64,000 nucleotides of DNA, from positions 4,260,301 through 4,324,300 of the forward strand of contig NZ_JAPDNR010000001.1 in NCBI RefSeq assembly GCF_025989125.1. The letters run 5' to 3'. This document shows, piece after piece, positions 33,322 to 43,536 of this stretch; within the stretch, counting starts at the first letter, position 1, and every line of letters starts with the position of its first letter. A model generated the notes under the pieces. That model searched no databases and had not been told where the DNA came from. It saw only the letters and a list, made by a program, of their open reading frames with translations. The position numbers and the translations under genes were made by a program. This DNA is from Chitinophaga nivalis (lineage in GTDB: Bacteria > Bacteroidota > Bacteroidia > Chitinophagales > Chitinophagaceae).

Positions 33322-36300
33322 TTAGAATTTATAATTTACTGTCAACGTAAAACGGCGACCGGTTTTTGATTTATAGGTAATCTGATCTCCTTTGTCATAG
33401 TTATTGGATTTGCCTGGTTTCAGCACCATATGTTCGGTGTAGAAGGTCGGGTTATCCAATCTGGGATCCATTTTATTGTTTACATTCTTTACTTCGTCAT
33501 CGTAGGTATAGCTACCCTCGTTGGTATAAAAGAGAATGCTTTCATTGAACAGGTTTGATATGTTGAGCACGAATTCGAGATTACTGTTCTTTAAACATTT
33601 GTAACTGATCTGTGCATCCATTTTACCATAAGGATTTTGTAACTCCGAATAACGGAGGGAAGAACCTACCAGGGTATATTTTCTGCCGGTTTTGTTATAC
33701 AGCAGGTTGACGCCCCATTTGTTGGTCTGGTAGGCGAGGCCCAGGTTATAGCTGTAGGGAGATTGTCCGTATAACGGCCGGTTGTCGCGGTATACCACGT
33801 CTTTGGAAACCGGTTTGCCTTCCTTGTCCAGCTCAAGTGTATTGCCATATTCGTCTATCGTCGTACGGCCGTAGGTATCCACGATGCTATTGTTCAGAGA
33901 CAGGTTTCCGGTAAATTTCAGTGGTTGCAATGCGTCATGAATGAAACCAAAGTTTTTCTGGATATCTACCTCAAGACCAAATACCTGGGCCCTTTTGGAG
34001 TTTCTCAGGGTAAATTCACTTTTATTGGTCGCCGTCAGGGCATTATACATTTCTATCGGGTCAGCGATATTTCTGTAGTATAGGCCTGCAGAAATCAGGT
34101 CGCCGGGTGCTGGGTACCACTCTGCTTTAAAATCATAACCATCGGTTACAGAAGACACCACAGGGGCATTCCAGATATAGGCAGAATATACGGGATCGTA
34201 ATACGAAAATCTGTTTCTTTCAGCAAACTGTGGTCTGGAAACTGTTTTCGCATAGGCGAGGCGGAAGTTGAAATCCGTCCATGGGCTATAGGTAAAGTTA
34301 ACAGACGGTAAATACTGCCATTTCTTTTCTTCTTTCAATGGCGTATCCATCGCGCCATAGCGGCCATCATTCGGATTGGTTACCTCTTCATATTTGAAGT
34401 ATTCTGCTCGCACACCCCATACCAGTCTGAATTTACCGAAGTGGTTGTCGAACATGGCGAAAGGAGCATGCTGGTAGATGTTGCCTTCATACCTTGAGTT
34501 ACCCCCGATGGTAGGCAGCCAGGCAAAACCATCTTTGTGAAAATTCTTAGGGTCTTGTAAGTCAGCCGCTGAAATGCCTCTGTATTCTTTGGGCAGATTA
34601 TTTGGTACATTATAAAGGCCTGCTTCGAAGTAGTCCTGCGACCCATTTTTATTGGTACCAAAATAACCTGCCTTGAAAATTTGTTTTGCGCCGTATACAT
34701 TGAAAGGAACAGAGATGGCTACATTCCAGTTCAGGTCTTTCCCCTGGTAGGCATAGTTCCCCCGGCTGAAAGGAAAGCGGCTGGTCGTGCTTTGGGTGTT
34801 GGTGGCAGGGAAGTAAACCGCCTCGCCATTGATTCTGTCGCTGGAATAGCCGAGGTAAGTAACATCTTTCTGTACCCGTTGGATTTGCGTATGTGCCAGG
34901 CCCCAATCAACTTTTACTTTACCGATTTCATGACGGCCTTCCAGTTTATTTTGAATGAAGTCGGTGTACAGGGGTCTGTTCACTTCTTCTATGCCAGGGA
35001 TATCCGTTGCATAGTCGGTTTGGTCTTTAGACCATCCTTTGATACGGGTGAAGTCCTGGTTGAAGATGTGGGAATAGACATTGCGAAATACCAGCTTGTT
35101 TTTACCCAGTTGCACGCCTGTATTGAATAAACCGCCCCAGGTGGTATTGGTATTATAGGTATTACCAGTATTCCGGTATTGGCTGTTGGGGTGATCGTCG
35201 TCCAGATTAGGACCTATAGCCGATTGCCAGCCACCTCTGGTGAAATGGTCAATCTGCTCGGTTTCCTGCGAATTTTTAAAGGATACAGCAGCCACGAAGC
35301 CCAGCTTATTGGTATTGTTTTTACCGATAGGGAATACTTTACCACCGGCCAGTTTTGCATTCAATCCCATAGGTGTATTGCTGGAATAGGTGGTGAAGTT
35401 ATCGTGGGTAAATAGCCGCGATTGCTCATACAAATTAGGGTTATCGGCGGCTTTTCCTTTGATTTCATTTTCCAGCTCAAGGGTCGTTTTCAATTGATCC
35501 CGTGAAGGAAGTGATCTGCGGCCGTCATCAAAACCCAGGTAATCATGCTTCCCGGCTTTACGTCCCAGTTGTTCTTTGAAAGTACTGAGATCATTGTAGG
35601 AAGTACCCAATGAAACGGTGAAAAAATCCTGATCCGGAATATCCTTGGTGTTTACTTGTACATATCCGCCGGCAAAGTTGGCGTTCATGTCTGGTGTAGG
35701 TGTTTTGCTCACAACGATGTTGTCGATCAGGCTGGCGGGTATCAGGTCAAAGGAAAAAGATTTTTTAACCGGCTCCGTGCTGGGTTGTGTAATACCATCA
35801 ATGGCAGTTTCGTTCCAGCGTTCGCCCATACCACGTACCACTACATATTTTTTGTCGATGGTAGTGAGGCCGGTCACGCGGTTCAAAGCGTCTGCGGCGT
35901 TGTTGTCCGGGCTGCGGGCAATTTGTTCGGCAGAAATCCCATCTGATAATTCAGCTGCCTGTTTTTGTTTGGCCAGCAATCCTGATATACTGGCTTTCTT
36001 GTAGCCGGATGTAATCACCACCTGATCCAGTGTATTTGTTTTCGCCTTCATGGCTATGGTGAGGGGCGTGAGGCTGTTTTCCTTTACCACCACATTCGTG
36101 ATGCGCTGGGTCTGGAAGGAGATATAGCTGATCTCTACAGTATAGGTACCTGGTTGTACGGTCAGCATATAACCGCCGTCGCTGGCAGACTGCGTGGCTG
36201 CATTGTTGTTGTCCACGATACGGATAGAAGCGCCGATAAGTGGTTCGCCACGATCATGTATGATCTTTCCGCCGATGCGGCCGGGACGCTGTTGGGAGGG

Positions 36301-36693
36301 CGTTGTTTGCTCCGTGGCGGCGGGCTTTTCATCAATCATGATATGATTGTTCCGCAGGGTATAGCGCAGCTGCGTATTTTTCAATACTTCTTCTACCGCT
36401 TTTTTTACCGTAATACCGGTGGCCTGTAGGGATACTTTTACGGTCCCGTATTTATTGATGTCGTTGCCATAAACGAATTTGAAGCCACTCCGTTGCTGTA
36501 TTTCGGCCAGCGCCTCTTTGATGGTCCGGTTGGACAGTTGCAGGCTGATTTTTTGATCGGCTGCCTGCTGGCTGCTGGCCGGCAGGGGAAATGTCAGGAA
36601 TAACAGGGCTATTGCCAGGATAGAAAGCCCGACATGCTTGCCCGTTCGAAGTAGCATAGCTGATAATCCCGATGGGGAAGTGTTTTTTTGCAT
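33322..36693 (-). CDS. STN-domain TonB-dependent receptor (SusC-like)
   Basis: 1123 residues. A signal/anchor segment (LSILAIALLFLTFPLPASSQ) leads into the STN domain at about 48-120 (ISLQLSNRTIKEALAEIQQR, then FKFVYGNDINKY), which links to a FecR anti-sigma factor. A carboxypeptidase-regulatory-like domain follows (GRIGGKIIHDRGEPLIGASI), then a plug (ALNRVTGLTTIDKKYVVVRG) and a barrel ending in a Phe (GRRFTLTVNYKF). The FecR gene lies 215 bases upstream in the same direction, as expected for cell-surface signalling receptors: substrate binding should activate a sigma factor. The substrate is unknown, and it is not SusD-paired. Confidence 0.92.
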   Translation of the reverse strand: MQKNTSPSGLSAMLLRTGKHVGLSILAIALLFLTFPLPASSQQAADQKISLQLSNRTIKEALAEIQQRSGFKFVYGNDINKYGTVKVSLQATGITVKKAVEEVLKNTQLRYTLRNNHIMIDEKPAATEQTTPSQQRPGRIGGKIIHDRGEPLIGASIRIVDNNNAATQSASDGGYMLTVQPGTYTVEISYISFQTQRITNVVVKENSLTPLTIAMKAKTNTLDQVVITSGYKKASISGLLAKQKQAAELSDGISAEQIARSPDNNAADALNRVTGLTTIDKKYVVVRGMGERWNETAIDGITQPSTEPVKKSFSFDLIPASLIDNIVVSKTPTPDMNANFAGGYVQVNTKDIPDQDFFTVSLGTSYNDLSTFKEQLGRKAGKHDYLGFDDGRRSLPSRDQLKTTLELENEIKGKAADNPNLYEQSRLFTHDNFTTYSSNTPMGLNAKLAGGKVFPIGKNNTNKLGFVAAVSFKNSQETEQIDHFTRGGWQSAIGPNLDDDHPNSQYRNTGNTYNTNTTWGGLFNTGVQLGKNKLVFRNVYSHIFNQDFTRIKGWSKDQTDYATDIPGIEEVNRPLYTDFIQNKLEGRHEIGKVKVDWGLAHTQIQRVQKDVTYLGYSSDRINGEAVYFPATNTQSTTSRFPFSRGNYAYQGKDLNWNVAISVPFNVYGAKQIFKAGYFGTNKNGSQDYFEAGLYNVPNNLPKEYRGISAADLQDPKNFHKDGFAWLPTIGGNSRYEGNIYQHAPFAMFDNHFGKFRLVWGVRAEYFKYEEVTNPNDGRYGAMDTPLKEEKKWQYLPSVNFTYSPWTDFNFRLAYAKTVSRPQFAERNRFSYYDPVYSAYIWNAPVVSSVTDGYDFKAEWYPAPGDLISAGLYYRNIADPIEMYNALTATNKSEFTLRNSKRAQVFGLEVDIQKNFGFIHDALQPLKFTGNLSLNNSIVDTYGRTTIDEYGNTLELDKEGKPVSKDVVYRDNRPLYGQSPYSYNLGLAYQTNKWGVNLLYNKTGRKYTLVGSSLRYSELQNPYGKMDAQISYKCLKNSNLEFVLNISNLFNESILFYTNEGSYTYDDEVKNVNNKMDPRLDNPTFYTEHMVLKPGKSNNYDKGDQITYKSKTGRRFTLTVNYKF

Positions 36694-36908
36694 ATTATTG
36701 TAAATGTTTTACTGATGAATTGCTGCGCATATTGATTGGTAAACCCGGGTATTCCCGGTAGGTGCTGTAAAGCCATGCAGACCGTCAAATCGTAGGGCTT
36801 TTGCAGCGATAAGGTGTCCTGCCGCTGGTGGGACACTTTTTTTAATGATAGATGATCAGGTAATTTTGCTGTCCATAATTGTTGTTTTTTACTGTCCTGT
36901 TTTAGTAT

Positions 36909-37955
36909 TTATTGAATGGTACATGTTTTTCCATCTGGAGAGATCCGGTAACTGAATTTGCCCACAAACCCTGTCATGTCCAACACTTCCGACAGGGATT
37001 CCGTAGCCGAAAAGAGGCCACTCACGACCTGTCTGGCGATGACGGCATTTTCAAAACGAACGGAAACGCCGTATCTATGCTCCAGCATTACGGCCACATT
37101 GCCCATGGTCATATCCGTAAACACCAGGTTGCCGGCTTTCCATTGTTCCATGCTGCTGATATCTGCTTTGCCGGCGGTGGCCTGCCCGGTTGCCGGATGG
37201 TACGTGATTTTATGTCCGGGTGTCAACAGCGCCAGTTCGGTTGTTTTTTCTGCGTGTACGGCACTGATGCTCACTTTACCGGTAGCTACGGCTACTTGTT
37301 GTTCCTGCCCTTCATAGGCAGTTATCTTAAAAGAGGTGCCCAATACCCGGGTTAGCATGGTGCCCGACCGGATGGTGAAGGGATGCCGCTCATCACGGGT
37401 TACGTCAAAAAAAGCTTCTCCCCGCAATTCAATGTCGCGACCTGTTTTTGGGTAAGTAGCCGGATATTTCAGGCGGCTGCCTGCTGCCAGGTATACCACT
37501 GTGCTGTCGGGCAGAACGTGTCGCCTGGGGGCGCCGCTGGGATTGACCTTTTCTACATAGCGTATTTCAGTAGTGGCTGCCAGCCGGTTTTTACTGAGTT
37601 TTCGTACAGCCAGTCCCGATAGTAATATACAGCCGGTCCATATGGCAGCATACCTGAGCGATTTGCGCCAGCTGATGGTGTGTTTTTCTTTCACCACTGC
37701 AGGAGCGGGAAGACTGCTTTCGTAGCCGGCTATACGCTGTTGCATGGCTTGCTGTTGTTGCCGGATATGCTGCTGCATAGCCATACTTTCCGCCAGAGGA
37801 TAATCCCAGGCCAGCGCTTCCCGCCGGCGTATCAGCGTATCCAGCAATATCCGGCCTTCGTTGGTGTCGAGTATGATATATACCTGCCAGCGCTCTTCGG
37901 CCGTACAACGGCCTTGCAGAAATTTTTGCAGTAAGTAGCTTGCAGCTTGGTTCAT
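36909..37955 (-). CDS. FecR-type anti-sigma factor with DUF4974
   Basis: 348 residues. A cytoplasmic N-terminal domain (MNQAASYLLQKFLQGRCTAEE) that binds the sigma factor is followed by one membrane helix near 100-118 (YAAIWTGCILLSGLAVRKL). The periplasmic FecR domain spans about 135-240 (RRHVLPDSTVVYLAAGSRLK, LRGEAFFDVTRDERHPFTIR), and the C-terminal DUF4974 spans about 270-348 (NVAVMLEHRYGVSVRFEN, FSATESLSEVLD), which receives the signal from the STN domain. The usual ECF sigma gene is missing upstream: the next gene is 510 bases away and on the other strand. The partner sigma must be encoded elsewhere. Confidence 0.92.
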   Translation of the reverse strand: MNQAASYLLQKFLQGRCTAEERWQVYIILDTNEGRILLDTLIRRREALAWDYPLAESMAMQQHIRQQQQAMQQRIAGYESSLPAPAVVKEKHTISWRKSLRYAAIWTGCILLSGLAVRKLSKNRLAATTEIRYVEKVNPSGAPRRHVLPDSTVVYLAAGSRLKYPATYPKTGRDIELRGEAFFDVTRDERHPFTIRSGTMLTRVLGTSFKITAYEGQEQQVAVATGKVSISAVHAEKTTELALLTPGHKITYHPATGQATAGKADISSMEQWKAGNLVFTDMTMGNVAVMLEHRYGVSVRFENAVIARQVVSGLFSATESLSEVLDMTGFVGKFSYRISPDGKTCTIQ

Positions 37956-38465
37956 GTATTAAATTTATGTTAACAGCAAAGCGGCTACCCAAGCGGCTAT
38001 ACGATTACTGTTAAACTCGTTTTTTACCTGATGTATAAGGTTTATAAGCGCCCCTTTTTCTATAAAGACGAGAAAATAATTCAAGCACCACCTATGCGAA
38101 GGCGATTTTTTTTTGAGGATAAAAAAAGCCGTGCAGTATGAAGCATCTCATACCCGGGATCTGCTGCCTGCAGCTGAAAACAGCCGCTGTACGTATCCGG
38201 GAAAATACAGGATAACCCTGACGCTTACACTGCGACCGCTTTATAGGTTCGCCTATGTATTTTTATTACTGAATAAAGACTATCGACCGGCTTAACTAAT
38301 TGGCACTTACCCTGACTCAATGCTGTTAACATGTTCCCTCCATGTAACAGACAATGTGCAACCATTTGTATGACCACTTTGCAGACACCTTATTGTCGCC
38401 TGCTTCCACACAGGCATCTGCCAACGATCTTTTAAAAATTTTATGACCCTTCTAATCCTTTACGT
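37956..38465. other. 510-base divergent intergenic region, no gene seen
   Basis: Lies between the FecR gene and the T9SS protein gene, divergently transcribed. No ECF sigma gene or recognisable fragment is visible on either strand. An open frame of 60 codons at 38113-38295 on the + strand has no protein-like motif. Confidence 0.5.
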
Positions 38466-40619
38466 ATGATGTTACCCAAATTTTACTCCTTTAGCAAGAT
38501 GTTGATCCTGTTCCTGCTTTTCAGCTGCCTGCTATTGCCCAAAGTACGGGCACAGGTATACGCCAATAGTCAGACTGCCGGTGTCACGGGGTTATGTCTG
38601 TTATGTGGCGTGGCTAATGCAGGCAATGCCGTGAATAACAGTAACCTGAATGATTACGCCACTTTTAATATCGGTGTGGGATTATTGGGGGTGTCGGTGT
38701 ATCAGACACTTATTTTTCCTGCTGTCGGCACTGCTGGTTGCGATTCGCTCGTGATCGGCATTGGTAGCGGCAATGCCGTTCTCTCAGTCAACCTTTTGGC
38801 GGCGCTCACCATACAAACATTCAATGGTACGGTCGCCAATAACGATGCGCAGCGGGTAGACAGTAATAACCTGCGACTCTGGGGCAACAACCGCGCAGAA
38901 ATTGTGCTGAAGCCAGCCAGCACTTTCGATCGGGTGAGCGTTACGTTATCCAGCCCGCTCCTGGGGTTGCTGAATGGCTTTAATCTGTATTATGCGTACC
39001 GTAAGCCTGCCCTGGCAGCCCCCAAATTGGCCGACAGCACCAGCATCTGTAGGGGCGATACGGCCACGTTGACAGCCACGGTACCTGCCGGCGTAACAGT
39101 ACGTTGGTATGATGTCCCGGCGGGCGGTACTTTGCGCTATACCGGTGCCCGTTACAAAGTCAGTCCGGCTGTTACAACCAGCTACTATGCCGAAGCGGCA
39201 AAGAGCGGATGTACCAGTGATCGTAAAAAGATAGCCGTCATTGTACACCCGAAGCCTGCCAATCCGGTATTTACCGTAAATCCGAGCGTGTATTGCAACG
39301 CCCCCAGGATAGGAATTTCCAACCATACTGCTGCTGTTTATTACCAGGTACGTACGGTATATGATGGTCTTGATGGCCAGCTGCTCGACACTGCCTTTAC
39401 CGTGATGAACAGTGATACCGTTGTGGTGCGTGACCTGAATGAATTCTACAATGTTACTACCAGGCTTTATATACAGGCGGTTGATAAACTCACCGGCTGC
39501 CGGTCAGATACCGTCATGCAAACCCTGATATTCAGCGCACATGCTACCTATGCCGATGTAGATGCTGATAATGTGACGATCTGTAAGGGGGATAGTATTA
39601 CGCTCCGCGCATATGCCCATGGCCAGCCCAATAATACCCTCGTGAATATACGCTGGTATGATGCCCCCACCGGAGGTACCCAGCTGCATAGAGGAAAAGA
39701 GTTCCGGGTTAGTCCTGCCGATACGACCCGTTATTATGTGACCACTGGCTATTATTGTGAATACCTGGTACGTACCAAAGTAACTGTGAATGTACGCAAG
39801 CTGCCAGCCCCTGTTTTTACGGTACCTCAGGGACCAACGTGCGGCGCCACCAAAATAAAAATAGAAAATCATCAGGCTGGCTATAGTTATCGGGTGAGGT
39901 TCCGGTTCAGGTATAACCCCGAAATACTATTCGACACCGCTTATGTGGTTCATACCAGTACCTTTCCCATATACGGATTTCTGCCGCCATTACCATCTGT
40001 CGTAGATATTTATGTACAGGCAGTAGATGCCGTGACAGGATGTCGCTCTGATACGGCGCATAAACTGATGAACATCGACGGTTACGGCCAGCTACCTGCG
40101 GTAGATGCAGATAGCCTGAGCATATGCAAAGGCGATAGCGCCACCCTGCACGCATTTGTGCCGATATATATGGGTGCCCGCATCCGTTGGTATGATGCGC
40201 CTGTTGGCGGGAACCAGCTGTATCGGGGATATTATTTTAAAGTAAGCCCGCCGCAAACTACGGTATACTATGCTGCCGGCGGATATGGATGCGAATTCCC
40301 CAAACGTGTTCCCGTGAAAGTAATCGTGAAGCAGTGTACGAAACAAGCCTACCACCAGGCTTCGAAGTCAATAACGTTTACGCACACACTGACCTTATTC
40401 CCTAATCCCAGCGCTGGTGAAGTACGGTTGCAGGAGAAGACAATACTCGCCGGCAGTTGGCTGATTATCAGGAATGCCGGAGGTATGGAGGTACAGCGGA
40501 ATATATTGGCGGATAACAGATTTATGTTTGCGCCGCAGCTGTCAAATGGCATCTACTTTATTGAGATCAGAAAAAGTGCAGGCGAGGTGTATGTTGGGCG
40601 GGTGATGCTGACAAGATAA
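38466..40619 (+). CDS. Secreted T9SS protein with Ig-like repeats
   Basis: 717 residues. A signal peptide (MMLPKFYSFSKMLILFLLFS to VRAQ) is followed by a jelly-roll-like region to about 180. Three Ig-like modules of a Bacteroidota surface type follow, each with CRGDTATL/ICKGDS, RWYDxPxGG and YYxxxxxxG segments (near 195, 370 and 565). Between them lie Cys-containing linkers with VTGCRSDT repeats. The C-terminal 75 residues are a T9SS sorting signal: LTLFPNPSAGEVRLQ, then GIYFIEIRKSAGEVYVGRVM. The protein should cross the outer membrane via type IX secretion and be anchored or released. No catalytic domain; likely adhesion or matrix role, which is inference. Confidence 0.9.
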   Translation: MMLPKFYSFSKMLILFLLFSCLLLPKVRAQVYANSQTAGVTGLCLLCGVANAGNAVNNSNLNDYATFNIGVGLLGVSVYQTLIFPAVGTAGCDSLVIGIGSGNAVLSVNLLAALTIQTFNGTVANNDAQRVDSNNLRLWGNNRAEIVLKPASTFDRVSVTLSSPLLGLLNGFNLYYAYRKPALAAPKLADSTSICRGDTATLTATVPAGVTVRWYDVPAGGTLRYTGARYKVSPAVTTSYYAEAAKSGCTSDRKKIAVIVHPKPANPVFTVNPSVYCNAPRIGISNHTAAVYYQVRTVYDGLDGQLLDTAFTVMNSDTVVVRDLNEFYNVTTRLYIQAVDKLTGCRSDTVMQTLIFSAHATYADVDADNVTICKGDSITLRAYAHGQPNNTLVNIRWYDAPTGGTQLHRGKEFRVSPADTTRYYVTTGYYCEYLVRTKVTVNVRKLPAPVFTVPQGPTCGATKIKIENHQAGYSYRVRFRFRYNPEILFDTAYVVHTSTFPIYGFLPPLPSVVDIYVQAVDAVTGCRSDTAHKLMNIDGYGQLPAVDADSLSICKGDSATLHAFVPIYMGARIRWYDAPVGGNQLYRGYYFKVSPPQTTVYYAAGGYGCEFPKRVPVKVIVKQCTKQAYHQASKSITFTHTLTLFPNPSAGEVRLQEKTILAGSWLIIRNAGGMEVQRNILADNRFMFAPQLSNGIYFIEIRKSAGEVYVGRVMLTR

Positions 40620-40624
40620 GATTT

Positions 40625-40664
40625 GGTCATGCCGGGCGCGTTGACAAATGTGTCCGGCATGACC
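40625..40664. terminator. Hairpin after the T9SS protein gene
   Basis: Perfect 11-base arms GGTCATGCCGG and CCGGCATGACC with an 18-base loop, five bases after the stop. No T run follows. Confidence 0.7.
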
Positions 40665-40802
40665 GATTGGATGGTAGCTGTTGAAATGCTATTGCTGCCT
40701 ATATTTCCACCAGCCAGCTGAAAAATGTTCAGGCGAATAATGACCTGCAATTGCTATAGATAATAGCTATAAAAGAACGTTTAACAGAATGGAACCGGGT
40801 AC

Positions 40803-43220
40803 TTAATTTTCGGTTAAAGTACTTCGTTTCTTTTCTTCTTCGGCTACATTATTTTTCCTGACATTTTTGATGGCACCACCAAAGTTGTAACTCAGGTTTA
40901 ATTTAATCATGCTGGTTTCGAATTGGTTTTGCCACAATTGCTGTACAGCCCCGCTGTTTTGCTGGTAGTAATTTCGGTATGATTTAAAAATGTCCATAAA
41001 GTTAAGTTGAGCCGCTGCTCGTTTATTCAAAAACTGCTGCCGGATACCCATGGTTAAATAGGCGAAAGCCTGGTTGGTAATGCTACGATCCATGCTTTTG
41101 CCGCGGTAATTGAAAAGAACCATGACAGAGCAGTTCTTGCTGAGGGAGAAGCTATTGTACGAAGTGGCAGACAGACTGATAATACCCCTGCTCTGTAGTA
41201 ATACATCATTAAATACACCTTTAAAAGATCGTTGCGATAAAATAGCATTTGTACTGGTGTACCACCAGGGTAGTACTTGTTTGCCGTACATGGCCTGCAA
41301 GGTGAAATAGCCCGCATAATCGGCGTTGCCAGGCAAGGTGGTAATGATGCCATCATTTAGCGGAATAGAAAGACTGGTAAAATCATCCTTACTATAACTG
41401 TAGGTAAGGCCGAAGAAAAATGAATTTTTATAGCCATACCACAAGTCAGCATTGTAGGCAATTACAGGTTGAAGTGCAGGATTACCCTGTTGTAAATTGT
41501 TACTGCTAATGATCCGCACCAAAGGATTTAAACTTTCATAACCGGGGCGTTCTATCCTTTTGTTGAGCCCTAAGCTAAGGTTATGTTCTTCAGATAATTT
41601 GTAGTCAACATGCAGTGAGGGAAATGGCTGAAAGTAGCTGCTGGTAAAACGGTTTGTTGCAAATTGCTGTTCGCCCTGTCCATGCGTATATTCTCCTCTT
41701 ATACCTACCTGATAGGAAATCTTTTTTTTCGTACGGCTATAGGTCAGATAGAGTGCGGTAATACTTTCTTTATAAGCGAATAAATCGGTTTGCTGACTGA
41801 CCGGATCCTGATAAAAATTAGCATTTTGGGAATTGACATAACTTGTTTTTATACCCATCTCTAACTGGCCACCATTGCTTAATGGATGGGTATAATCCAT
41901 TTTAAATGCATACGTATCAAAAATACGGTCTTGCGCTATTATACTTTTCCGATTGGAAACCGGACTGAAAGTGAGGGTGCTATTATCCTGGTCATTATAG
42001 TTGCCATAATGGTAATAATCCCAATCGATCGTTAGTTCCCGCCCGACGGTATCTATTTGATGTTGCAGGCGTAATCCGGAGGAGAAATTGCTCGCATGAA
42101 TATCAACCAGGTTCATAAATTGCGATGCTACAAGGCCGTTTCCTGTCTGCCTGTTGTTGATATTAGCAACGCCGTCACGGTGAAAGGTTTGAAATGTTGG
42201 TTTAATGGATGCAGAGAGGGTCGTGCGTTTTGAAAGATAGAAATCCATGCCCAAATTGGGCGTATAATTGCTATTGGTTCTGGTGCTTTGAATATCAGCG
42301 GTGGATTGACCAATTGTTTTTCCGGCAGCATCAAGAAAGGTAGAAGCAATGTAGCTGTTGTAAAAATACTTGTTGTAATTGTAATCAACATTCAATATTA
42401 AGTTATAAAACTTTCTTTTGTAATTAAGATTGATACCTCCATTTGCTTTTCCAAATCTCCCTATCCCGCCACCAGCATAGATGTTGCCGTTTAATCCTGC
42501 TTTGTAGTTGCGTTTGCGGATAATGTTAATGATAGCGCCATTACCTGCCGCATCATATTTGGCCGACGGTTGGGCGATGAGTTCTACTTTTTGAACTGTG
42601 GCCGACGAAGTACCTTTTAACATTCCCGCCAAGGCTTCAGCTGAGAGGGGAGTGGCTTTGCCATCGATATAAATCTGCACTGATTTTCCATTGAGGCTAA
42701 TCCGATCATCCGGTGTAACGGTAACACCCGGCAATTGGTTCATCACTTCCAGGATGGGGGCGCCGGAACCCAATCCGTTCAGGTTTACGATAAGTTTATC
42801 CGCTCTTCTTTCTACAAATGGCAACTGTGCCGAAATGTTTACCGCGGCCAGTTGTGTCACCGCTGGTTGAAACCGGATGATACCAAGCGATGTCGTTTGT
42901 GCAGCAAGTATATCGAAAGCTTTCGGGTAAAATGTACCATACCCCATCATCTTCAGCGCTATCAGATATTTACCTGCAGGGATTTCGAATGAGAAGTGTC
43001 CCCGATCATCAGCAAGTACCGTTTTAATGGTGCTGGAATCTTTGCTGCTTTTTAAAGTTGCCTGTACAAATGGGAGGGGGGCGCCCTTTTCATCCACCAC
43101 TTCACCGGTAACGATGCTAAGTTTTTGCTGGGCATTAACAGGCATCTTGCTGAAGAACAAAACGAAAATGAAACCTAAACAGTAATAAAATCGGGTGGAT
43201 GTAGGCAATGTAATAAGCAT
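40803..43220 (-). CDS. TonB-dependent receptor-like outer-membrane barrel protein
   Basis: 805 residues. A signal peptide (FYYCLGFIFVLFFSKMPVNA) leads into a carboxypeptidase-regulatory-like domain (LSIVTGEVVDEKGAPLPFVQ), then a plug (LEVMNQLPGVTVTPDD, KVELIAQPSAKYDAAG, GAIINIIRKR). The barrel is of the OMP type 3 class as in the protein at 13069-15459; it ends INLSYNFGG-like, then a charged tail. It is the last gene of a unit preceded by a tandem palindrome at 43256-43289 that could be its operator. Substrate unknown. Confidence 0.88.
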   Translation of the reverse strand: MLITLPTSTRFYYCLGFIFVLFFSKMPVNAQQKLSIVTGEVVDEKGAPLPFVQATLKSSKDSSTIKTVLADDRGHFSFEIPAGKYLIALKMMGYGTFYPKAFDILAAQTTSLGIIRFQPAVTQLAAVNISAQLPFVERRADKLIVNLNGLGSGAPILEVMNQLPGVTVTPDDRISLNGKSVQIYIDGKATPLSAEALAGMLKGTSSATVQKVELIAQPSAKYDAAGNGAIINIIRKRNYKAGLNGNIYAGGGIGRFGKANGGINLNYKRKFYNLILNVDYNYNKYFYNSYIASTFLDAAGKTIGQSTADIQSTRTNSNYTPNLGMDFYLSKRTTLSASIKPTFQTFHRDGVANINNRQTGNGLVASQFMNLVDIHASNFSSGLRLQHQIDTVGRELTIDWDYYHYGNYNDQDNSTLTFSPVSNRKSIIAQDRIFDTYAFKMDYTHPLSNGGQLEMGIKTSYVNSQNANFYQDPVSQQTDLFAYKESITALYLTYSRTKKKISYQVGIRGEYTHGQGEQQFATNRFTSSYFQPFPSLHVDYKLSEEHNLSLGLNKRIERPGYESLNPLVRIISSNNLQQGNPALQPVIAYNADLWYGYKNSFFFGLTYSYSKDDFTSLSIPLNDGIITTLPGNADYAGYFTLQAMYGKQVLPWWYTSTNAILSQRSFKGVFNDVLLQSRGIISLSATSYNSFSLSKNCSVMVLFNYRGKSMDRSITNQAFAYLTMGIRQQFLNKRAAAQLNFMDIFKSYRNYYQQNSGAVQQLWQNQFETSMIKLNLSYNFGGAIKNVRKNNVAEEEKKRSTLTEN

Positions 43221-43255
43221 AACGTTTGTAGGAATTAGATGCCCTCAAACGTATA

Positions 43256-43289
43256 ACTAATAAATTAGTTAATCAACTAATTTATTAGT
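43256..43289. promoter_or_regulatory. Perfect palindrome upstream of a TonB-receptor gene
   Basis: Arms ACTAATAAATTAGTT and AACTAATTTATTAGT are perfect 15-base complements with a 4-base spacer, 36 bases upstream of the receptor ATG at 43220. Each arm is almost self-palindromic. This is the shape of a TetR- or MarR-type dimer operator, possibly binding two dimers. No TetR or MarR gene is adjacent. The remainder of the 43221-43536 gap shows nothing further. Confidence 0.65.
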
Positions 43290-43536
43290 CTAGATAGCTA
43301 AGTGTTTAAATATTTTGTCTATTTAACTGATTCTCAGACTGAAAATTTATAGCAATCCCCCATCCGAACGCGCCATTAGGCAACGAATCTGATATGTTTC
43401 CTGCCTGTTTGGAAATCCGGGCTTAAAAATCGCTGCTATAATAAACAGATTATTATCGTCCTCATTTTTACTACGCAGCAATAAACGAATGGATATCCCG
43501 GAGGATAACCATCCGTTTCATTTTATGAAGCGTGCA

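Noticed and set aside
38113..38295. Possible ECF sigma factor or small gene upstream of FecR
   Set aside because: 60 codons on the opposite strand to the FecR gene, no sigma-factor motifs.
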